A DNA stretch of 64,000 bases, from positions 13,600,599 to 13,664,598 of the forward strand of contig OY754333.1 of the NCBI GenBank assembly GCA_963573305.1, read 5' to 3'. This DNA is from Pyrrhosoma nymphula (taxonomy: Eukaryota; Arthropoda; Insecta; Odonata; Coenagrionidae). This document shows, in pieces, positions 33,235 through 45,199 of this stretch. A program made the position numbers and the translations under genes. Positions within the stretch are counted from its first letter, which is position 1, and every line of letters begins with the position of its first letter. The notes beneath the pieces are model-generated. The model searched no databases. It was given only the letters and a program-made list of their open reading frames with translations, and was not told where the DNA came from.

Positions 33235-34577
33235 TCACAAATATTTTTTTGTCCTAATGGAGAGATATAAAATAATACCGATGGCGTGAAAGAGACCCAT
33301 CCAAAGACCTATGTTCTCAAGACGTGTGCAAAATGCTCCCTGACGAGCTAAAATGTTCTAGTTTAACCGTATCAATTTACGTTCTTTATCAAGTCCTATT
33401 TACTCCGCACTGAAACAGAATAGGTAACTAAAAGCTGGCGCTCTCATCCGACTGTAAATTTACACGGTTGGTTATTTATACCCTCAAGCAATTCACACGC
33501 TTTCTATTATTCTATCGAAATTGGAGGGAACACTGGAAGTCATTTAACAGAAGTAATGTTAAGTTTGTGAAAGGGAGTGCTCAGGCAGCACATTGTGAAA
33601 GATGATTGTGACTCACGCCTAATTCCACGAACATCATCCAAGAGAAGACACCTTCCCATTATTCCCACATTTTTCTTCTCGCATCTATAATGGGAGAGAG
33701 CAAACGCTAGGGAATCACAATAAGTTCAGACCCATCGTGGGTAAAACGATTTATAAGTACCGAATACACTGCATTTAAGAGATTTGGTACTATGAGGAGA
33801 ATATTTGGATGATCCCCGGGTAAAAGGTGAAAGAGAGATACTCTCCTTCAAGGAAACTCTCTCATCGAGGACTTCGCAAATATTCGGGGTTCATCTCAGG
33901 AATGTTTGATTGAAAACGTAATGAGAAGTACCGCGCTATGGGTAAAAAACAATTAAAGTAACTGCGGTAAAAAAATGGAGAAATACTCTGTGTATTGGAA
34001 GATTTCAAAAATTACTTCTTCCAGCGAACTGTTAGTTACTATATATAAATAGAACGATACATTAAAGCACTCCATTTACGTACGTTTCACTAGTTAAACT
34101 CCTTCTTTCCATGCATTTTTCCAATTCCTCGCTGTTTCATGGTTGATGTCCTAACAACTTCTGTCGCACGCCTCCATAGTTGATGTGGATGAATGTGTTG
34201 TGTGGATGTAGATAAATGGGTGAGAACGCACGCAAATGCCAAGAGACTCGCCCATTCTAGCAACGCCATCGTTCAATCACGATTCTGCCGCAACTTCGAA
34301 ACAGTTGACAGAGAGAAAGCCGTACCGGCATCCTATGAGTAGCTATTCCCTTCGTTAGCCCGATACAATGCAAGGGTGGGAGTGAGACATATGCGGAAAC
34401 AGAGAAGGAGCGAATATGCGAAGAAAGTACGTCGCAGTTTCCCAGACAAATTGGCCAGACGGTGTTTACCCGGCGGTCAGATCTTGTTTGCAGAGCCAGT
34501 CGCCCAGCTTATTCTTCTCCGTGGAAATTTGAGTACTGCTGCGTGCAGCTCCGGCTGGACAAAACCCCTTTATCACA
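33235..34577. other. Unassigned stretch
   Basis: No recognised feature; composition becomes more balanced from about 34100. Confidence 0.5.
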
Positions 34578-34666
34578 TCAGTTGGAGAGAAATAATACAG
34601 CTTTTTCCGTTCATAAATGAAGAGATGGACAGCGGCGGAAGTCACGGAAGATTTTCCTCCATGGTG
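34578..34666 (+). promoter_or_regulatory. Weak candidate: initiator plus short first coding exon
   Basis: An arthropod-type initiator TCAGTT (34578-34583) is followed 42 bases later by ATG 34625. Fourteen codons (MDSGGSHGRFSSMV) then run to a consensus 5' splice site, GTG|GTGAGT (donor at 34667). The surrounding 34.1-35.2 kb is GC-balanced and holds a 156-codon frame (34376-34846) that reads through the donor. Each signal is short and common by chance; there is no TATA box or downstream exon to join it to. Transcript evidence would be needed. Confidence 0.2.
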
Positions 34667-34679
34667 GTGAGTAGGAAAT

Positions 34680-35778
34680 GTTGGTTTTTATTCAAGGATG
34701 GTGTCTCTTTGCCCAATTTGAGGAATATTGGACTCCAGTGGAGAATGATGGTACCGTTGCAAGCGAAAGAAGCTGCTTTTTGGGTGGCAACTCATTTTAC
34801 GTTGCTTGTACAACGCAAGTCTTATGTCACACGACTTACCTTGTAATTTATGATAACTCTCTTCTCAGCCTCGGATATGACAATGAGCTATGCGTAAACT
34901 CTGGAAATTATTCTCGTCGAGAGTATGGGAATTTAATTAGGCAGGCTCTGGTCTCCTTGCTCTTCTTCTCACTTACACTTGGTATGTGTCCCACCTCTCT
35001 TCATCTCATCCATAAAGCCAGATCGAAGCTCATTCGGAACAGAACTTCCTTTTTATTTTCTTCCTTGCTGTCCACCACACTTTCTCCGTTGTCCCCCGTA
35101 CAGGTATGTCAGAGTGAGGTCGATTCTCGCCATCTATTTATTAATCCTAGTTTTCTGAACCAAGCAACGTCACACTCCATATTAAACTCATCGCCAGCCT
35201 TTTCTTTTTATGCATAGGTACACATGGTCCCTTCCATTAGCTCTGTTCTATCGCTGAAGGTTTCATTCGCTAGCGTACTTCTCCTTCGTATGTCGTTGCC
35301 ACTAAGCCCTCTTTCCTGCAATGTATGTACTGCTTAGGTAAAGAGCCTTCTTCTACGAGATATTGAAAATTTTTCTACCTTCTTGAAAAAGTTCCCTATT
35401 GAACTCTTTGAACTTTAGAAATTCTGAAAATTTTCTGCATTATCTCATGAAAAATGCGTTGCTAGTCAAAAGTAACATCATTCTGAAGAGTGCAGCACAG
35501 CTCTCATGCCAACAAAAGACAATTTTGGTGCAGATCTGAAACAGGCTTAGACCAGATGGAGAATCGGACCTGCAGCGACCGCATAGGGAATTTGAAAACG
35601 ATGAAAGATATTTTCTACAAACTTACTAATCTCACTAGGTATAAAATACTTAGGATGTGTCATCAATGATATATCATTATTAGAACTGATACCTAATCAC
35701 AAAAAGGCTCACACCCCTCAAGATTGATATTGACAAAATCTTCTCACCTTGCAAATCAATATAGCACCGGATTTTGTG
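34680..35778. other. Unassigned stretch
   Basis: A 179-codon plus-strand frame (34678-35217) is Ser/Leu/Phe-rich without recognisable domain. No repeat recognised. Confidence 0.5.
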
Positions 35779-35796
35779 TAAGTAATTATTTTCATT

Positions 35797-37276
35797 GTCG
35801 AGGAACCCTCTAAAGAAGAAGTAGACAACACAATTAAGACCTTAAAGAATAATAAATCACCGGGAGAAGATGGAATACCGTCTGAATTATTAAAAAAAGG
35901 TGGAAGAATAGTATATGAAGAACTGTATAAGTTAATCTCCAAAATATGGACAGAAGAAAGGATGCCAAAAGAATGGCAGGAAGCCATTATAATACCCATT
36001 CACAAAATAGGAGATAATGAACAATGTGAAAATTATAGAGGTATATCATTGCTTAGCAACGCATATAAAGTTTTTTTCGAAAATAATTCAAGGTCGAATA
36101 GAAAAATACACTGACTCCATAATAGAAGACCACCAAGCTGGATTCATTAAAGGCCGTTACACTACAGATCAGATTTTTATTTTAAAGGAAGCCATCAGTA
36201 AATATTGGGAATATAATAAAGACTTCTATGGACTTTTCATAGATTATTCAAAAGCGTATTACAGCCTTATTAGACAACGAATATGGCAAAAGGTGGAAAA
36301 GTTTGGCATTCCCAGAAAACTGATAAATTTAGCTAAGCTGACAGTTGAAAGCTCTAAATGTAAAGTGAGAATAGATGGAGAACTATCTGAAGCATTCGAG
36401 GTCGTCACGGGGGTAAGGCAAGGTGATGGTCTATCTCCTCTGCTGTTCAATATAGCACTAGAAGATGCCCTGAAAAATGTAAGAAGAACCAACCAGGGAA
36501 TTAAAATAGGAACTAGAATAAATATCCTAGCATATGCAGATGATGTTATTCTCCTAGCAGAAGACAAGGAGGAACTGGAAGAACTAACAAAAATTCTACT
36601 CCAGGAGACGGAACTAGTGGGCCTGAAAATAAATGACGAAAAGACAAAATACATGCACTTTACTAGAACAGAACATCAGCTAATGACTACAATAAATATA
36701 GATGGGCATAACTTCGAAGAAGTGGAACAATTCAAATACTTGGGAACAATAATATCAAACAAAAATAGTGAAGAACCGGAAATTACGAACAGAATTAATT
36801 TAGCTAACAAAAGCATGTATGCCTGTAATAAAATATTAAATTCAAAGGTAATATCACAAAAGACCAAAATCAAAATATATCACACAATAATACGTCCAGT
36901 ACTTCTTTATGGGGCAGAAACATGGATCATGAACAGGAAAGAAGAAAGGAAGCTGATTATATTCAAGAATAAAGTCCTGAGGAAAATCTTTGGCCCCACA
37001 AAGGAAAACGAAATATGGAGAATCAAAAGGAATAAGGAAATACGAGATCTCTACAAAGAGCATGACATAACTGCATGTGTCAGGGCCAGAAGAATGAGAT
37101 GGCTTGGGCATGTTATGAGAGCAGAGCAGGGCTCAATACTTAAGGATGTTACCAGTGGGATACCAGAGGGAAGACGACCACCGGGAAGACCAAGAAAAAG
37201 GTGGTGGGATGGAGCAAAGACGGACATAAACCGGATAGGGGGAGCAGTGGAAGAAGCTAGAGACCGAGAAAGATAG
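35797..37276 (+). pseudogene. LINE reverse transcriptase, one frameshift, endonuclease missing
   Basis: The reading frame opens at the truncation point with VEEPSKEEVDNTIKTLKNNK and SPGEDGIPSELL (RT block 1), then YRGISLLSNAYK. A run of seven T at 36071-36077 shifts the frame by one base; the frame from 36017 carries the rest to a stop at 37274-37276. RT motifs then follow in order: QAGFIKGRYTTDQIF; motif A GLFIDYSKAYYS (catalytic Asp present; the usual second Asp of AFD is Tyr); motif B VRQGDGLSPLLFN; motif C AYADDVILL (both catalytic Asp present); motif D GLKINDEKTKYM. The C-terminal region has RMRWLGHVMRAEQ and a GRPRKRWWD basic stretch. The apparent Met at 36017 is out of frame for the upstream part and is not the true start. 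The N-terminal endonuclease is lost, so the copy could not move by itself. Confidence 0.9.
36071..36077 (+). other. Homopolymer frameshift in the LINE reverse transcriptase
   Basis: Seven T between AAAG and CGAAAATAATTC. Upstream the frame reads NAYKVF and downstream SKIIQGRIEKY, which is the expected continuation if one T fewer were present. It may be a real mutation or a sequencing error in the homopolymer. Confidence 0.8.
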
Positions 37277-37361
37277 AGGGGGCACGCGTTGGTGAGGCCA
37301 AATCCCAGCTTGGGCATAGATGGCCATGGGAGTAAGTAAGTAAGTAAGTAATTATTTTCAT

Positions 37362-38689
37362 AGCCAAGCACTTCTTTTCAAAGTGCTCCCCGCATTCATG
37401 CCACGATTGTTGTGCCTGGTGCCTGCCTGGTGTGTAACTAACTACCACTTGCCGCAAATCCTGAAGGTGCATGGTGATCTGTAGGTGTATATGAACGCCA
37501 ATATGTCAACGACAAGTTTCACTGAAATGGACATCTGGAACATAAATAGCTTGGCTAAAAAAACATAATATATAAAGTCGAAAACAAAAGGTGACTCGCT
37601 GAAACATTCATGCTTTATCTTTGAGAGATGACATGACACTGCATATGAAAGTATCCGGAATACTGCAAAGAAACTTTCAAAAGTTTAAATGCTGCATCAA
37701 GCATTGGGAAAGTAGGAAAGTATCTGCGGAAATCGCAGTACTTTCGTATGCATAAGTTTGGTGGAATTATGCGTAGTAAAACTGTTTTAAATTTTCGTAG
37801 ATAGCATAATTAATGAAGCTCGCATTTGAATGTCACCTCCGTTTTGAGGAATAAAATTTCTTAAGGTATTCTGGGTTAATAATTCTATAACTTTAAATAA
37901 ACGTTTTATCACACTCGCAAAATACGATTGAAAACAGTAAACAGTATATAATATGTTTCTTTTAAAAAGTAACCCCCAAATAAATTGTGTTCATGTTAAT
38001 TGCTTTTTGGTGTGACCTGGTTCAAAGAGTGTTCAAGTAGTTAAAACGTAAGGTATTGAAACTATTCATTGAAAAATGCTTACGTAAATCGTTATCCGTT
38101 AAGTGGTGGTAAGCTAGAGGGTTATTTAGTGTTGGTCACTAAACTTAAGCGCGAAACATTTTTTTTATTTCAAAATAATTCTTTAGCGTTAACCGTGAGA
38201 ACGAAGTTTATGAGAGTAGATAGCATCGACTACAAAATAAAGTTCGAAAAATATACATCACTTTGACTCTCATCATCGCCAAAACTAAGCAAATACTTGT
38301 GTTCGAATACGACCACTTATTCACTCTGAACAGCGCAAAAACATCATCGGCGAAGAGAAGAAAAAAAATGTAACAGTTTAAAAAGTAGTATGTGCATAAA
38401 TGTGGAAATATAGCACTGAACGAGATGGAATCTGCCACAACGGTATGCAGAAGTGTACTCGGAAAATATTTCCCCTTTTAAGAGCCTTCAGTTAATATGC
38501 TGTGTACGTCCAACATCCGCGACGGAAAATTTCAGAGCGGATAACAAGATTCCTGAAGCATATTTGCCTTTTCATCAGTGGCGCGAAGCTAAAATTGCTA
38601 CAACTTTCCTCTCTCTGAGCAGAGGAAACTTCAAGGCTGTGCAGGGAAATCTTCATATTTATTTTTAAATTCCATAATAGCTTTGGCAT
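37362..38689. other. Unassigned AT-rich stretch
   Basis: No recognisable gene or repeat. Confidence 0.55.
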
Positions 38690-39640
38690 TAAATGCCGGT
38701 TAAGAGAGCGTTGCGCAAAACCTTTGTTTGTTTTTTTTTAGAAGGCTCCTGGTCCCGACACGCTACCCTATGGGACTCCCCGATTTCCCCAAAAAAGGCT
38801 CTTGGCCCTACTCCCTTAAACATCGTTTTCGCCTGCCGCTGCCGCTCCTCGAAAAGAAAAAAAGCTTCCACTTTCGCCTTTCCCTTCCCATATTCCCTCT
38901 CCTAAACCCTTCCTCTTCTACGAAGGAAGATCTCCCCCACACCAACCTCGAACCCCATTCCCCCCTCCCAGTCCCTCTTTGATTCCACACGAAACATCTT
39001 TTACCCTCCGACCGACCCACCAGACCCGTTCGTTTCAATCGGAAGACAAGTCTCCCATCCCGCCCTCTGGTGGCTCCTCCGCGAGTTAATCTCGGTGGAA
39101 ATAGAGCGTGTGTTACACGAAGGGGAGGGTGGTGGGAGGAAGGGACTGAGACGAGTGTTTTGGAAGCCTTTGAGAGGAGGAGGAGGAGGAGAAGAGAAAT
39201 AGATGTGGGAGATGGGGAAGTGGAGGAGGGGTGATGAAAAAAGATGGGAAGAGAGAGAGAGAGAGTGAAGGAGGGGGAAGGGATGAAAAGTACAGAGAAG
39301 GACTCTCAAGAGATGAATTCCCTAGTCGTCGAGTGGAATCGCTTGAAAGGCACATATGAGGGCATAAAGCGGGCGGAGGAGATTGAGGCGTGGGGCAGGG
39401 GATTTGGGGGGTGTGTTGGGTGGAGGAGCCTTCTCCTCGTTTGTGCGAGGCCGCTCTCTCATCCTCCATCCACGGGGAGAGGAACATTTAAAACGGCGAG
39501 CAAACACGGCCTGGAAATCGGGGAACGCACCGAATTGACAAACGAAATGATTTCTCGCAGTCGTTAGCGTCCGCCTCGGGCACAGAAGGGAACTGACTAC
39601 TCCTTGCGCGCCGAGAAAACCTCGTCTCGAGAGGGTGGGC
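38690..39640. other. GC-rich block, pyrimidine then purine skewed
   Basis: 38750-39000 is pyrimidine-rich and 39110-39440 purine-rich on the plus strand, with (GAG)n at about 39172-39196 and (GA)n at 39250-39266. Multiple 60-124-codon frames on both strands are shadows of the skew. The switch of skew within one block is also seen at 6610-7330. It could be a CpG-island-like regulatory segment. Confidence 0.4.
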
Positions 39641-42600
39641 GTAATTATTAGCATTAAACGCACAAATATACAGCTCTACGTTCCTCTTGCTTCTACGTGT
39701 ACGAGCTCAACTTAGCAATCAATAAAAATGATTTTGTAAACATTAAAAAATGAAAGTAGCCGAGAAATGGAACTTAAAAATGTACGTACACAGCTGTATT
39801 AACACGCACAGATCAGTTTAATGATAAACTTGAATAAGTAGCTAATTACATATTTCTAAGAATTAACTGATGTACTCTGAGCTTGAAAAATACACGCATT
39901 TTTGAAATTAATATCCAATTATTAGATTATATTTTAGTTTTGAGCTTCTTAGCTATTCAATTAACATTGGGTAAAAATTTGCTTATTACAAAGCTTTATT
40001 GAAGCATGCGTGAATCGGTAGTCTGCTCAAAATCACTTTCAAATAAGCCTAAACCCTTAAAATCTTGGGCAAATAAAGTTTTATTTTAAATTTTCAATTA
40101 AGAACTGGAATCATCAAAAAATAGTTTTTATCTCAACATTTTGAAAATTCATATTTATTGACTAATATTATTCTAACTAATATTTTAGATCAGCATTTGT
40201 TTATTCAAATCCTTCCCCAATAGCCGACCTTAACCAGTACTTTAAGAGTACTGAATAGTACTTTGAGCGTGATTTTTAAGCAAATAAAGACAAATTTTTA
40301 GATTATCCACAACCATTGGGCGTATTGGTATTTATCTTATTGCGTAGAAAAAATAAATAATACCTAAGTAAGGCATGTACATAGACTGAATGTGTTTGCG
40401 CTCCACAGGACCTTCGTGAGTGTCACATTAGATAAACCGCAATCCGCAGTTGATCTAAGTAAATTTTTAAAGTAAATAGGATAGGGAGGCTATTTTTAAG
40501 GAATTTTATCCACTGATTTCCCTTTTTTAAGCAGAAAAAAGTATTAAGTCGAAAACGAATGTCTTTGATGTCTTCCTCTGATTTTCTGCAAGCAATTTCG
40601 ATTGTAAATACAACATGAGGGTTAGGACTGTTATATCGGTCATTAAATTTCGTGGCCGACGAAATAGTCAATTTTGAAATGCTGCTGGTGATTCTCGGAG
40701 AACCAATAAATTTTGAAGGCTAGATAAGACCTTTTAGAGGAGATTGAATGGGAGGCAATGCCATTTGTAGAATATTCTAGCACATAACGTAGGCTTTCAC
40801 TCCACTTCAAAATATTACACTTTTTTATTTTTGGCAATTCCTAGACCGAGTTCTGTTAATATGAAAAACATTTCAGGTACACTCAGGGTCGAAAAGTCAT
40901 CGATTTTTCGCAAAATCAATTTCCGATTTCAATTTGTGTTTATTCTTGGCTAGGCAATACCACTCTAAAGCTTATTTTAATCTACTTTAAAGGTTTAACC
41001 GTCAAACTCTATCACCCAAGAGGTACATTTTTCTTGGAACCCGTTCCTTGTCTTCAGTGAATTTAGTGGAATAAATGGAGATGAACTCCTAAAAAACCCT
41101 GAAAAAAATCGGGGGAATATAAGAAACCTTACTTCCCCTTCTTTACCTTATTTCACTGTAGTTATTCCAACGAAATCACTTGTTTTGAATTATTTTCTAA
41201 AACGAGTGTCAGTATTCTGCAGTTAATTGAACGTAAAATGCACGCAATTTATAAAAACAGAAAATCGCACTATATTATTCCACATGAGTTTTTATTAATA
41301 AAGGATCTAGATTTCGAGGTTACATTAACAAATTTCACGTTGAGAGTCAATTATAGATGATAATTCGACGCTAAAAATTATATCGTGTGCCAATAAAAGC
41401 TCCTAGAGTCTAGAATATAACTAGAAACAATAAAAATCTTGAATGGCTTCCCCGGTCGAAAGATCCAAATCTCGACCAATCCCTGAGTCTATCGAGATAA
41501 GGATGACTTAGCTAAGTTTCAATTGAGATGGTAGTTTCAAAACCAGCCACACGTGGGACTCAGCTTTTCATGCAAGTTCTCCAGCTTCCCTACTCCCACC
41601 TGTCCTAGTGCTCATCCTTCATCCACTCCATTTGAGTCTCTTACAAAAAAATACACATTTATACATTTTAAAAGTCGAAACTGGCCCCTTAAAAAGTGAC
41701 AATCAAGGTTCACGAAACCTCGGAAACACACGGCATACACAAGAAAATCCGTACGTCTCAATGAATTTGAAATATTCAATCATATATATTCTATAGAAAA
41801 AGCATAAAATTCCTAAAGCATATATTAATATGCTTTAAGATTATAACGTACTGCCATTAATATCGTAAATGTGATGCCGCAGAATCCAGGCTGATCATTA
41901 TTCAAACATTTCATACAGAAATATTTCGATATACACTGCCAAGGAAGGGCATAAGAATTTTTCTCATATAAAACTATTCAGGGTGAAACCATTTCCGCTG
42001 TCAGAACTTCGCAGAACTATACTGAGGAGTTCAAAGCATTGCTCAAAAAGACCTATGGTCGAAGAAAATTTCTTATTTTCATTACCAACAGTTGGGAACA
42101 AATCTAAGTTTGCTACGTAAAAAATACAACATGTTCGTCTACATGTTCTGCATTCCATGGTTAATCATCCGGATTTGTGTACCTGCTGTTACATTGCCGT
42201 GTATTTTGATAACTAAGTATTTCCCTTATTTTTTGACCTACTTAGACTTGAAGTGCGGTAGGAAAACCTACGTTCTGTGCATGCACATTCTACAATGACG
42301 TGTGTTGCCTGCTATTGGCCCAATAACTTAATATATCTACACGTACTTATTCCATCGTCTCTTGAATTAAATAAATAAATACAGCCGAGGGAGAAATTGA
42401 AAGACTAATTTCCTTTATTTGAACGAGGTTCTTCGTTCTACAGAATTGCTCAGATAGGATGAGCATCTAAGATATTTACGGAATTCATGAACTGCACAAA
42501 ATTCTCAGAACCAGTAGGACTGCGAACAAGTACAGAGCGCAAAGTTAATGATTCCATCATGAATTTACGGCTACCATACCTAGAAAAGCAATGCGCTTGA

Positions 42601-42669
42601 TCATTCACATCCATATTCGCAGGTCAATTGAAGTGGGCATAACGAGCATCAAGAGTATACTACCTTCCT
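39641..42669. other. Unassigned AT-rich stretch
   Basis: About 3 kb with no recognisable gene, repeat or RNA; frames are under 85 codons and unremarkable. Confidence 0.55.
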
Positions 42670-43230
42670 CGCCATCCCTAAATCTTTTAATGAGTCTTCC
42701 AGATCAAAGGAAGCAAAGACGGAGCCACGGTGCGGCAGTGATCCGGAGAACAATGCGAAAGGTTGAGCCCGTCCGTCCAGAGAATGCACAGAAATCATCA
42801 AATTCCATTCATCATGTCCGGGTCACGAGACGTGAACGAGTCATTAAGTACACGGCGTAGGCTTGTTAATTGCTTCCTATTTCGGGGCAGGTAATAAAAA
42901 CGACGCTTAAAACTTTTCCGCGTTTTATGGAGGGATTCTTCGTGGTCAGGGTAAGGGGTCCAGGAAAAAGAGAGTGGAAGGGGAAGGAAAGGTAGAAGTC
43001 CATTTTAGGGTATAGGAGTTGATGGATTGCCTCGGGCATGAAGCCTTTTGGGTACGAGAAGCGTGGGAGGTCGGTGAGTTGAAAAAAAAGTAAGCGTTTT
43101 GATGCGTCGAAAGAGAGTTCGACAAATGGATCTTGAGAGCTAAATGAGTACACAAGGATTACTGTGGTCAGCCAGGCGAGAGGGCGGCCGGGTTTGGGGA
43201 AATCACCATGTGGCAAAAGAAGCAGGGGAT
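42670..43230. other. GC-rich block
   Basis: CpG-containing 42670-42870 followed by a purine-rich stretch 42930-43200. A 116-codon minus-strand frame (42866-43216) and an 89-codon plus-strand frame (42591-42860) show no known motif. Confidence 0.3.
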
Positions 43231-44248
43231 GCCGTTTTTAGCGACGACGGCGGGAGAATTAAAGAGCACGTACATTTTTAGTTTTAATCTTGGTAACTTC
43301 AGATATAGAAGGGACAGAAATGAGTGGAATGAGAACGTTAAAATGTACACGCAATAATTATTTTTATCCACCTATCAGGGAGGGGAAAGATTTCATCGCT
43401 TTTTCTCTCATATGCTTTTGCCCATTCCTGGGCCACACTGCTTCATCTAATGGCAATTAATCATTGGAATACCATATTCTGATGTTCCAAATCCGGGAAA
43501 AAATTGGGACGCAGTTTATAAAATTTAATAGATATTATTTTTTAGTGTTGGTCAAATAAAGTTCAATTTTTCATCGACGATTTAACACTCGAAAATCAAA
43601 TGCTATGCTAGAAATGTGGTCAATGAAAGTACCTAATACATTTATAAAAAATAAGTTAATGGGGTACAGTTATTTAATTCTACCATAAATTAAATAATGA
43701 AACTATTTCTTGCAAATTCGGCGGCATGTTCTAGTACCAAACACTGGATTACCAATTTCGAATCACGTTATTAATAGGGTGGCTGAAACCTTCTTGGCCC
43801 TCACCACGTACTTCCTATTGCCCCATGGGGAAGGTTTTCGAAGATGAGTGATACATTTAGATGCAATTTTTTCCATGAGTTCGCCGTAGCACATTTTCCA
43901 TCGGGGTGGTAAGCCATGACAGATCCTTCAAGCTTGGACAGTTCCGGTCAAATCGGGAGGAATTCTAAGCCTAATTAAGCATATTCCTTCTTTATGCAGC
44001 TCATCCAAAAGGCTTAATACTTCTTCATCTTTTCCCTATTTTTTATAATACCTTCTTTAAAAACGGCCTTAAATTCTCTAAGTCCCCTTTAGTCCCTAAA
44101 GAAAGATGGTCACGTTTTACTGTCGTAAAAACTCGAATTGCTAAATAGGGAATGATTACTTTCAGATATTAATTCATTAATGCATGTAAACTGCTGTTTG
44201 AGGTAAGTATAAGGATATTTTTATTCGTAGTACATGGTAATTCGATAA
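43231..44248. other. Unassigned stretch
   Basis: No feature recognised. Confidence 0.55.
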
Positions 44249-44282
44249 TACCAAATATCGATTCGGTAATCGATATTTGGTA
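44249..44282. repeat. Perfect 15-bp-arm hairpin
   Basis: TACCAAATATCGATT (44249-44263) pairs exactly with 44268-44282, with a CGGT loop. Confidence 0.85.
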
Positions 44283-44689
44283 AATGATATTAAGTAATAC
44301 AGAAAATGGGCCATATATTGAGAAGTTCACCCCACAGACATTATAACTAAAATTGAATTTATGGCATTATTTATTACCACCACCATGAAAACTCTGACGT
44401 GAATGAATTTACTTTAAAATATCTCACTTTTTGGCATAATTTGATTGAAAAACTATGGAAACACGGTTTAAAGCGTGTAGCATACTCCTTGTCAGGGAAA
44501 ATTCCTAATGAAAAATTTGTAAGCGACATGACAAATACTCACGATAGTAATAGTGACTGGTTACGAGTTTAATGCATCAAACGTGACTCGTGGACCATTC
44601 CTTGTAAAATTCACACTCTATATCACTAAATTATGAAACTGTAAACATTCACAATCAATTTTAATGGCGTAACACCATAGTTTCATCAC

Positions 44690-45199
44690 AGAGGTGGTAT
44701 CACCAAGAGTTATGACTAGTTTCCTAGTCGGGCTTCAATCAGCAATCATGAATCTGAAATCATGAATTTAAATTCCCTTCCCTTGAAATACAATCTTGAC
44801 GTAGTGGAAGGGCTTGTACGTTCCAATGCCCCCTAGTGCTGGACTGGCAGGAGCAATTACTATGAATCCTAGTAGAGCCACCCATGCCAGATAGACCGAA
44901 GGGTAGGAGCCAGACGAAAGGTAGTTCACGTGATGGTATCACGTAAAAATACCGTTGGTAAGTGGGGGTGAGAATCCTGCCCAACTATAAATTAATCAGA
45001 ATATGAAAGCCATTAATTGACAATTGAATCCTGGAAACTACGGGACACCGCTCAGGGCGGCGGCTGGTAGGATGTAATGCCAGGCAGCGGGGGATGCAAG
45101 GCCTTTGCAGTCATCATCACAGGTACTCCTTTCACAACATCGTCAACAGTGGATACATTGACCAAAAGAGAGAGGCAGAAGAAGAAGAGTAGGAAAACA
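44690..45199 (+). other. Possible upstream part of the LINE relic at 45.2 kb
   Basis: Moderately GC-rich sequence with many short strings typical of decayed LINE DNA, lying directly before a recognisable RT relic on the same strand. No motif is certain, so the link rests on adjacency and composition. Confidence 0.25.

Larger units (their letters stand above)
35779..37361 (+). mobile_element. 5'-truncated non-LTR retrotransposon with 17-bp target duplication
   Basis: The 17-base direct repeat TAAGTAATTATTTTCAT at 35779-35795 and 37345-37361 flanks the insertion exactly. The element begins abruptly inside the reverse transcriptase region at 35796, which is the usual 5' truncation of LINEs. It ends with a (TAAG)n tail of about four to five units from about 37331 that merges with the target copy. 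A tandem-repeat tail in place of poly-A fits RTE-type elements, but the clade is not certain. Preservation is much better than in the relics at 23.5, 45.2 and 52.2 kb. Confidence 0.92.

Noticed and set aside
34376..35217. Overlapping 156- and 179-codon plus-strand frames
   Set aside because: They overlap each other in different frames, show no recognisable domain and no codon pattern that I can defend. Only the short initiator/donor context was kept, as a weak candidate.
36259..37472. Several minus-strand frames of 64-131 codons
   Set aside because: All are antisense shadows of the LINE reverse transcriptase on the plus strand.
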